From JBMOLL01 sp049325415 (GTDB lineage Bacteria > Bacteroidota > Bacteroidia > Bacteroidales > GCA-2748055), in NCBI GenBank assembly GCA_049325415.1, contig JBMOLL010000023.1, forward strand, positions 1 to 20,099: a stretch of 20,099 nt of DNA, read 5' to 3'. Shown piece after piece: positions 16,320 to 20,099 of the stretch (position 1 is the stretch's first letter; each line of letters opens with the position of its first letter). The translations under genes and the position numbers were made by a program. Under the pieces are notes generated by a model. The model did not search any database and was not told the DNA's origin. It was given only the letters and a program-made list of their open reading frames with translations.

Positions 16320-16404
16320 CTGCCATATAGTCAGAGATCACGGGAAGGACAGAAAAAAATGTCAGCAAAACACAGCTAAGGAAGACAGGACGGACAGCGG
16401 TCAG
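16320..16404 (-). promoter_or_regulatory. cluster of CTGWC repeats upstream of htpG
   Basis: Six pentamers reading GWCAG on the plus strand (CTGWC toward htpG) begin at 16330, 16348, 16361, 16384, 16393 and 16400, all in one orientation. A CTGCC at 16320 makes the imperfect dyad CTGCCATATAGTCAG (16320-16334), and 16348-16365 pairs two repeats around an A-tract. Random sequence of this length should hold far fewer than one. The last copy overlaps the stop codon of the upstream gene. This looks like an activator or repressor array; the regulator is unknown. Confidence 0.5.
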
Positions 16405-17234
16405 TAGTTCCGTGCATCCACATCTTCTTCCAGGGACCAGCTCCCTTCTGAAAAACGATAGGCGTCATACGAGCCGTCGGGACCATAGAACCGGAAATCG
16501 CCGTAGTAGATCGACTGGAAGGGTACCAGGTGATCGAATACAATTTTTTGCATCAGCTCATTATATCTCAGAGAGATGCTAACCTGGGAAGAATATTCAA
16601 GTACGACACGGTCCTTACTTTTCCTTCCGTCGTAAAACATCCCGGTGGCAAACTGAGGCTTACCACGCTCAATCTTAAGCACTTCGATGGTTTTTACCCG
16701 CGAATATGCATTGTTATAATCCAGTCCGAGCAGGGTATAATAGCTGTCTTTTTTATAGCTGTTGGTGAGGATCTCATAATACAGTTTGCCGTGCCAGTTG
16801 CCGACTGTTTGCTTCAGCATTTCATTATGAATATTTGCTGAAATACGGTCTTCCAGCTGAAAAACACCTTCTTTCCTGCCATCCCTGAGCTGGATAAAGC
16901 CATAATATTGGTAATCGTTTACCGGGTTTTCCGTATTCCACGTAAAAATCCTGAGCTTTTTATCCTCACTCTCGAGTTTACCGATCATGTTGAGTCCGGA
17001 CCAGGGATAGTCCATGGCGTACTGGTTCTCCAGTCCGTATTTAAACAGACGGAGGATCTCCTGGTTCACCGAATCCTGTTGACTGCTGTAAGCCGGGTCG
17101 TACAAACGTTGAAAGAGCTGCACAAGGGTTGATTCAGTTTCCACAAGTTCAATCATACCCGGTTCCTGTGCCTTTAAGGGTGACAGGACGAAGAGGAAGA
17201 AAAGCAGCAGGCCGGCAGGGATTTTCACTTTCAT
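16401..17234 (-). CDS. secreted protein of unknown function
   Basis: A 277-residue exported protein. Residues 1-22 are a signal peptide (IPAGLLLFFLFVLSPLKAQ, cleavage likely after KA). No lipobox, repeats or catalytic motif is visible. Recognisable segments are SGLNMIGKLESEDKKLRIFTWNTENPVNDYQYYGFIQ, where a beta-rich region seems to start, VGNWHGKLYYEI, YYTLLGLDYNN and a C-terminal RFYGPDGSYDAYRF. The aromatic-rich beta pattern suits a periplasmic binding or structural protein, but I cannot assign a family. It starts 26 bases after the class III aminotransferase stop on the same strand, so the two are probably co-transcribed. Confidence 0.8.
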   Translation of the reverse strand: MKVKIPAGLLLFFLFVLSPLKAQEPGMIELVETESTLVQLFQRLYDPAYSSQQDSVNQEILRLFKYGLENQYAMDYPWSGLNMIGKLESEDKKLRIFTWNTENPVNDYQYYGFIQLRDGRKEGVFQLEDRISANIHNEMLKQTVGNWHGKLYYEILTNSYKKDSYYTLLGLDYNNAYSRVKTIEVLKIERGKPQFATGMFYDGRKSKDRVVLEYSSQVSISLRYNELMQKIVFDHLVPFQSIYYGDFRFYGPDGSYDAYRFSEGSWSLEEDVDARNY

Positions 17235-17260
17235 TTTCTAATAACGAACGATGTTCAAAC

Positions 17261-18451
17261 TTATTTTGCCATATCATCCAGCACCTCCAGTATCCATTTC
17301 ACCGAGAGCTCTACTTCCTCCTGACTTATGATCAGGGGAGGCGAGATCCGGAAAGCATCCTGGCAGAAGAGGAACATATCCATGGCAATGCCTTTCTCAA
17401 AAGCCTTTTTGAGGAAGAGGGCTACCGGATAAGCTCCGTCAAGCCGCACGGCCAGGTAAAGGCCTTTTCCCCTTATCTCAGCAATTGCCTTATGCTGCAA
17501 CAGGTCGCGGTACAATTGTCCCATCTGCGCTGCGTGGCCGATCAGGCCGTTATCGAGCATGTAGCTTTGCGCTGCCAGGCCTGCGGCGCAGCATACCGGA
17601 TGTCCCCCGAAGGTAGTGATATGGCCTAGCGGCGGATCAAAGGTAAGCTTCGACATGTTTTCCTTTGAACTGATAAAGGCGCCGAGGGGCATCCCTCCCC
17701 CGAAACTCTTCGAGACACAGAGGATATCGGGAACTATGCCGTAGTGTTCAAAAGCAAACAGCTTGCCTGTTCTTCCAAAACCGGTCTGGATCTCATCGGC
17801 GACGAGCAGGGTTCCGGTTTCCCAGCAGCGTTCGGCCAGTTTCGTCAAAAATCCGCCGGCCGGTTCAATAATCCCGGCTTCTCCCTGGATGGGCTCGACG
17901 AATACAGCCGCTGTTTGCCGGTCGATGGCTGCAAGTTGTTTCGGATCATTGAAATCAATATGTCTTATCCCCGGAAGCAGGGGGAGAAAGCCTCCCTGAT
18001 AAAGCGGATCGCCGATCAGGCTGAGGGCGCCCTGTGAACTTCCGTGATAGGCGTTGCGGAAAGCCACAAAATTTGGCCTTCCCGTCACTCTTTTGACCAG
18101 TTTCATTGCGCCTTCAATGGCTTCGCTACCGGAACTGACAAAATATACATTATCCAGGGAAGCGGGCAGATTGTCGGCCAGCCAGGCGGCATAGCGCACC
18201 TGGGGCGATTCCACAAATTCACCGTAAACCATAAGGTGCATATAGGCATCGGCCTGTTCCTTAAGAGCTTTCAGGACGGCGGGATGCCGGTGACCGAGGT
18301 TGGAGACGGATACGCCGGATATGAGATCGATGTAGGGTTTACCGGTGGGATCGTACATAAAAATACCTTCCGCGTGCTCTACTTCGAGGAAGACCGGAAA
18401 ATCGGATGTTTGTGCAACATGGCGCAGAAACAGCTGTTTGTTGTTCACCAT
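17261..18451 (-). CDS. class III pyridoxal-phosphate aminotransferase (ornithine/acetylornithine-like)
   Basis: A 396-residue fold-type I omega-aminotransferase. Diagnostic segments are YIDLISGVSVSNLGHRHP, the phosphate-binding SSGSEA (106-111), AYHGSSQGAL, FVEPIQGEAG, ADEIQTGFGRTG with Asp219, and SKSFGGGMPLGAF with the Schiff-base lysine Lys248. ITTFGGHPVCCAAG supplies the phosphate contact from the partner subunit. Members of this class act on ornithine, N-acetylornithine, lysine or 4-aminobutyrate with 2-oxoglutarate; SKS in place of the more usual AKA/GKA before the glycines sets this one slightly apart, and the substrate is undetermined. No arginine-pathway genes are adjacent. It begins 29 bases after the response-regulator stop. 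Confidence 0.92.
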   Translation of the reverse strand: MVNNKQLFLRHVAQTSDFPVFLEVEHAEGIFMYDPTGKPYIDLISGVSVSNLGHRHPAVLKALKEQADAYMHLMVYGEFVESPQVRYAAWLADNLPASLDNVYFVSSGSEAIEGAMKLVKRVTGRPNFVAFRNAYHGSSQGALSLIGDPLYQGGFLPLLPGIRHIDFNDPKQLAAIDRQTAAVFVEPIQGEAGIIEPAGGFLTKLAERCWETGTLLVADEIQTGFGRTGKLFAFEHYGIVPDILCVSKSFGGGMPLGAFISSKENMSKLTFDPPLGHITTFGGHPVCCAAGLAAQSYMLDNGLIGHAAQMGQLYRDLLQHKAIAEIRGKGLYLAVRLDGAYPVALFLKKAFEKGIAMDMFLFCQDAFRISPPLIISQEEVELSVKWILEVLDDMAK

Positions 18452-18480
18452 GCCATTGAATTAGAATGACGAATACCGGC

Positions 18481-19188
18481 TTACTTAATGATCAGGTTAA
18501 TATCCTTCATCAGCTTCTCTTTATAGGACTTGCCGATGGGAATGGATTTCGTGCCTTCTTCAACGCGGATCAGAACAGCATTGTCTTCAATGACGTCGAT
18601 GCAGCTGGTATTGACAATATAGGAGCGGTGAACCCGGGTGAACTTCCGCATGGGCAGCCGCTGTTCAATGGCCTTCATGGTGAAATGTATGGTGTATTTC
18701 TCCTTGAAAGTATTGAAAATCACATAATTTTCCAGTGCTTCAACCCAGAGAATATCATTAAACTTCAGCCGTACCAGGGTAGAGTTCTTTTTGATAAAGA
18801 TCTCATCCTTATTCATTTCGCTGTCCTGGATCAGTTCGATCCTCTTGATAACCTTTTCGACAGCTTTGAAGAAGCGGCTGTAGGTAACAGGTTTCAGGAG
18901 GTAGTCGGCAACGTCGTATTCATAGGAATCCAGTGCGTATTTGCCTTTGGCTGAAACGATCACCACCTGTGGGGGATTTTTCAGTGAATCCAGGAAATCG
19001 ATCCCTGTCATCTGAGGCATCTCAATATCGAGAAAGATCAACTGAATATCAGTATCCTTCTTGATAAAGTTTATAGCTTCAACTGCGTCAGAGAAGGAGG
19101 CCTTGAGTTCCAGGCCCTCTGTTCTGTGAATAAATTCTTCAATGATTCTCCTTGAGAGAGTATCATCGTCAATAAGGATACAGTACAT
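18481..19188 (-). CDS. LytTR-family response regulator
   Basis: A 235-residue two-component response regulator. The receiver domain (about 1-118) has the acidic pair Asp7-Asp8, the phospho-acceptor Asp54 in FLDIEMPQMTG, the Ser79 switch position (VIVSAKG) and the conserved Lys99 in LLKPV. The LytTR DNA-binding domain (about 128-235) shows LVRLKFNDILWVEALENYV, FTRVHRSYIVN (183-193) and IPIGKSYKEKL. LytTR regulators usually pair with a membrane kinase of the LytS/YehU type; none is in the window, so the partner is elsewhere or upstream control is different. The close spacing to the following aminotransferase suggests a shared transcript. Confidence 0.95.
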   Translation of the reverse strand: MYCILIDDDTLSRRIIEEFIHRTEGLELKASFSDAVEAINFIKKDTDIQLIFLDIEMPQMTGIDFLDSLKNPPQVVIVSAKGKYALDSYEYDVADYLLKPVTYSRFFKAVEKVIKRIELIQDSEMNKDEIFIKKNSTLVRLKFNDILWVEALENYVIFNTFKEKYTIHFTMKAIEQRLPMRKFTRVHRSYIVNTSCIDVIEDNAVLIRVEEGTKSIPIGKSYKEKLMKDINLIIK

Positions 19189-19245
19189 AAAAAAAATATT
19201 AACCTATCAAAATATGCGATTAACGCTTAGAATCTGCAATTTAAT

Positions 19246-19253
19246 CAAAGGTA
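19246..19253 (-). promoter_or_regulatory. -7 promoter box of the response regulator
   Basis: The minus strand reads TACCTTTG, an exact TAnnTTTG, about 57 bases before the ATG at 19188, giving a leader of roughly 50 bases. A 14-base dyad, CTGTTTAATAACAG (19261-19274), lies just upstream, where a -33 element or an operator would be. Confidence 0.5.
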
Positions 19254-19324
19254 TATATTTCTGTTTAATAACAGAGGTATCTGAAAAAAAACTTTTTGCG
19301 AATTATTTTTTTAACAAATTTCAC

Positions 19325-19361
19325 AAAAAAAAGTAGGGCTGCCCTGGGGCAGCCCTACTTT
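19325..19361 (-). terminator. strong rho-independent terminator of the HU gene
   Basis: A perfect 14-base stem, AAGTAGGGCTGCCC at 19331-19344 against 19347-19360, extendable by one A-T pair, with a two-base loop (effectively four after fraying). On the minus strand it is followed by a run of T from the A-tract at 19325-19332. It begins 17 bases after the HU stop codon. Confidence 0.9.
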
Positions 19362-19377
19362 AACAGTTCTGGTATCA

Positions 19378-19650
19378 TTACTTAACAGCGTCAGCCAGTT
19401 CGCTTCCAGCTTTGAACTTCACAACTTTTTTGGATTTGATTTTAATTTCAGCACCGGTCTGAGGATTCCTTCCGGTCCTGGCTCCTCTAGAAGCAACGGA
19501 GAATGAACCAAATCCTACTAATGCAACGCGATCACCTTTTTTAAGCGCTTTAGTGGTAGTTGTTACAAAAGCGTCAAGAGCTCTTTTAGCATCAGCTTTG
19601 GTCAGATTGGCTTCAGCAGCGATAGCATCTATTAATTGTGCTTTGTTCAT
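19378..19650 (-). CDS. HU-family nucleoid DNA-binding protein
   Basis: A 90-residue HU homologue that dimerises and bends DNA non-specifically in the nucleoid. The N terminus MNKAQLIDAIAAEANLTKADAKRALDAF is the helical dimerisation part; VALVGFGSFSVASRGARTGRNPQTG contains the beta-arm with the intercalating proline Pro63 in RNPQTG; AEIKIKSKKVVKFKAGSELADAVK is the canonical end. Length and motif match HU rather than IHF. Strong promoter and terminator elements flank it, so it is a single-gene transcript, fitting high expression. The specific paralogue name cannot be decided. Confidence 0.96.
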   Translation of the reverse strand: MNKAQLIDAIAAEANLTKADAKRALDAFVTTTTKALKKGDRVALVGFGSFSVASRGARTGRNPQTGAEIKIKSKKVVKFKAGSELADAVK

Positions 19651-19704
19651 AATAAAAAAATTTAGGGTTAGTAATAATATTTTCGCATTGAATCAATTTC
19701 TATA

Positions 19705-19734
19705 CAAATATAGACTATAATTCAGCTTTAGCAA
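19705..19734 (-). promoter_or_regulatory. consensus Bacteroidota promoter of the HU gene
   Basis: On the minus strand TTG (19734-19732, within TATATTTG) is followed after exactly 19 bases by TATATTTG (19712-19705), an exact TAnnTTTG. It lies about 55 bases before the ATG. The upstream TATATTTG copy could itself serve as a second -7 box. Confidence 0.75.
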
Positions 19735-19740
19735 ATATAA

Positions 19741-19980
19741 GCATTAAAAAATGCCGGTTTTGTTGATAAAAGAGCGGGTTTTTACATTGAAACCATAGAA
19801 AACATGCTTGAATCAGCCGATTCCATCCTCCAGGTACCCTGTTAATAAAGGGTTTTCGAATATCCCATGCGTTCGGACGATGGTTTCTGTAAAAAAGTAG
19901 TCTCTGAAAATGAAATAGTATTGTATTGATTACTAATTACTTATGATTTTTCAGTTTTTCAATCCCCGTATTTACAAAAT
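19741..19980. other. gene-free stretch between the HU promoter and the tRNA
   Basis: The gene-free gap is 19651-19998; apart from the HU and tRNA promoters I see nothing assignable in it. ATG-started frames here are at most about 15 codons and have no family-like sequence. A weak GCATT-AAAA-AATGC hairpin sits at about 19741-19754, without a clean T-tract. Confidence 0.5.
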
Positions 19981-19985
19981 TTTAC

Positions 19986-19993
19986 TACTTTTG
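19986..19993 (+). promoter_or_regulatory. -7 promoter box of tRNA-Ser
   Basis: TACTTTTG, an exact TAnnTTTG, ends 5 bases before the first base of the mature tRNA. The predicted start point is therefore within a base or two of the mature 5' end. The upstream region (TTTTTC at about 19955-19960) has no TTG. Confidence 0.65.
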
Positions 19994-19998
19994 CGCCC

Positions 19999-20088
19999 GG
20001 AGGAATGGCAGAGTGGTCGAATGCGGCGGTCTTGAAAACCGTTGTACCCTTGCGGGTACCGGGGGTTCGAATCCCTCTTCCTCCGCCA
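19999..20088 (+). tRNA. tRNA-Ser, anticodon UGA
   Basis: The acceptor stem GGAGGAA (19999-20005) pairs with TTCCTCC (20078-20084), then discriminator G20085 and an encoded CCA (20086-20088). The anticodon stem GCGGT/ACCGT encloses the loop CTTGAAA with anticodon TGA at 20033-20035. A long class II variable arm (GTACCC, TTGC loop, GGGTAC) is diagnostic of serine. The T arm has the TTCGAAT loop. It reads UCN serine codons, chiefly UCA. Confidence 0.97.
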
Positions 20089-20099
20089 GGTTTAAATCC

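Noticed and set aside
19741..19900. Very short plus-strand peptides starting at ATG in the spacer upstream of the tRNA
   Set aside because: They are 11-15 codons, lack a ribosome-binding or family signal, and are expected by chance.

Overview
The window looks like chromosomal DNA from a member of the Bacteroidota, most likely a Bacteroidales or Marinilabiliales-type organism, though the order is an inference. Three things point there. Most starts lack a Shine-Dalgarno sequence. TAnnTTTG -7 boxes recur, several paired with an upstream TTG at the spacing used by the Bacteroidota primary sigma factor. The gene repertoire also fits: a long-type HtpG, a LytTR response regulator, secreted thioredoxin-fold proteins and a GLPGLI/DUF4412-like secreted protein. 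Genes have moderate GC and intergenic DNA is AT-rich. I see no insertion sequence, phage, CRISPR array or defence module; this is a housekeeping region.

Layout. (1) 140-5593, plus strand: a probable operon of sucA and sucB (E1 and E2 of the 2-oxoglutarate dehydrogenase complex), a secreted DUF4412-like protein and an atypical SDR-type NAD(P)-binding protein. (2) 5613-8022, minus strand: a glycosyltransferase followed by a secreted thioredoxin-fold protein. (3) 8200-9210, plus: murB, whose stop overlaps the stop of a convergent phosphohexomutase gene (9207-10616, minus). (4) 10719-11783, minus: mltG, divergent from mgsA (11877-12332, plus), which ends in a perfect terminator hairpin that includes its last codons. 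(5) 12369-13571, minus: an aspartate-type aminotransferase, divergent from a small membrane protein (13672-14196, plus) that converges on htpG. (6) 14204-19188, minus: a LytTR response regulator, a class III aminotransferase and a secreted protein, closely spaced, then htpG behind its own regulatory-looking 148-base spacer. (7) 19378-20088: HU (minus) with a strong terminator and a near-consensus promoter, then tRNA-Ser(UGA) (plus) with a promoter box almost touching the mature 5' end.

Functionally the genes cover oxidative TCA metabolism (sucAB), envelope building (murB, mltG, glycosyltransferase, phosphohexomutase), central-carbon overflow (mgsA), amino-acid metabolism (two PLP aminotransferases), proteostasis (htpG), nucleoid structure (HU) and signalling (LytTR). 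No E3 (lpd) gene and no partner histidine kinase lie in the window. I found no convincing new system. The best unexplained signal is six same-orientation GWCAG pentamers in about 75 bases plus a sigma-54-like -24/-12 element in front of htpG. Second is a four-cysteine tail at the end of SucA.
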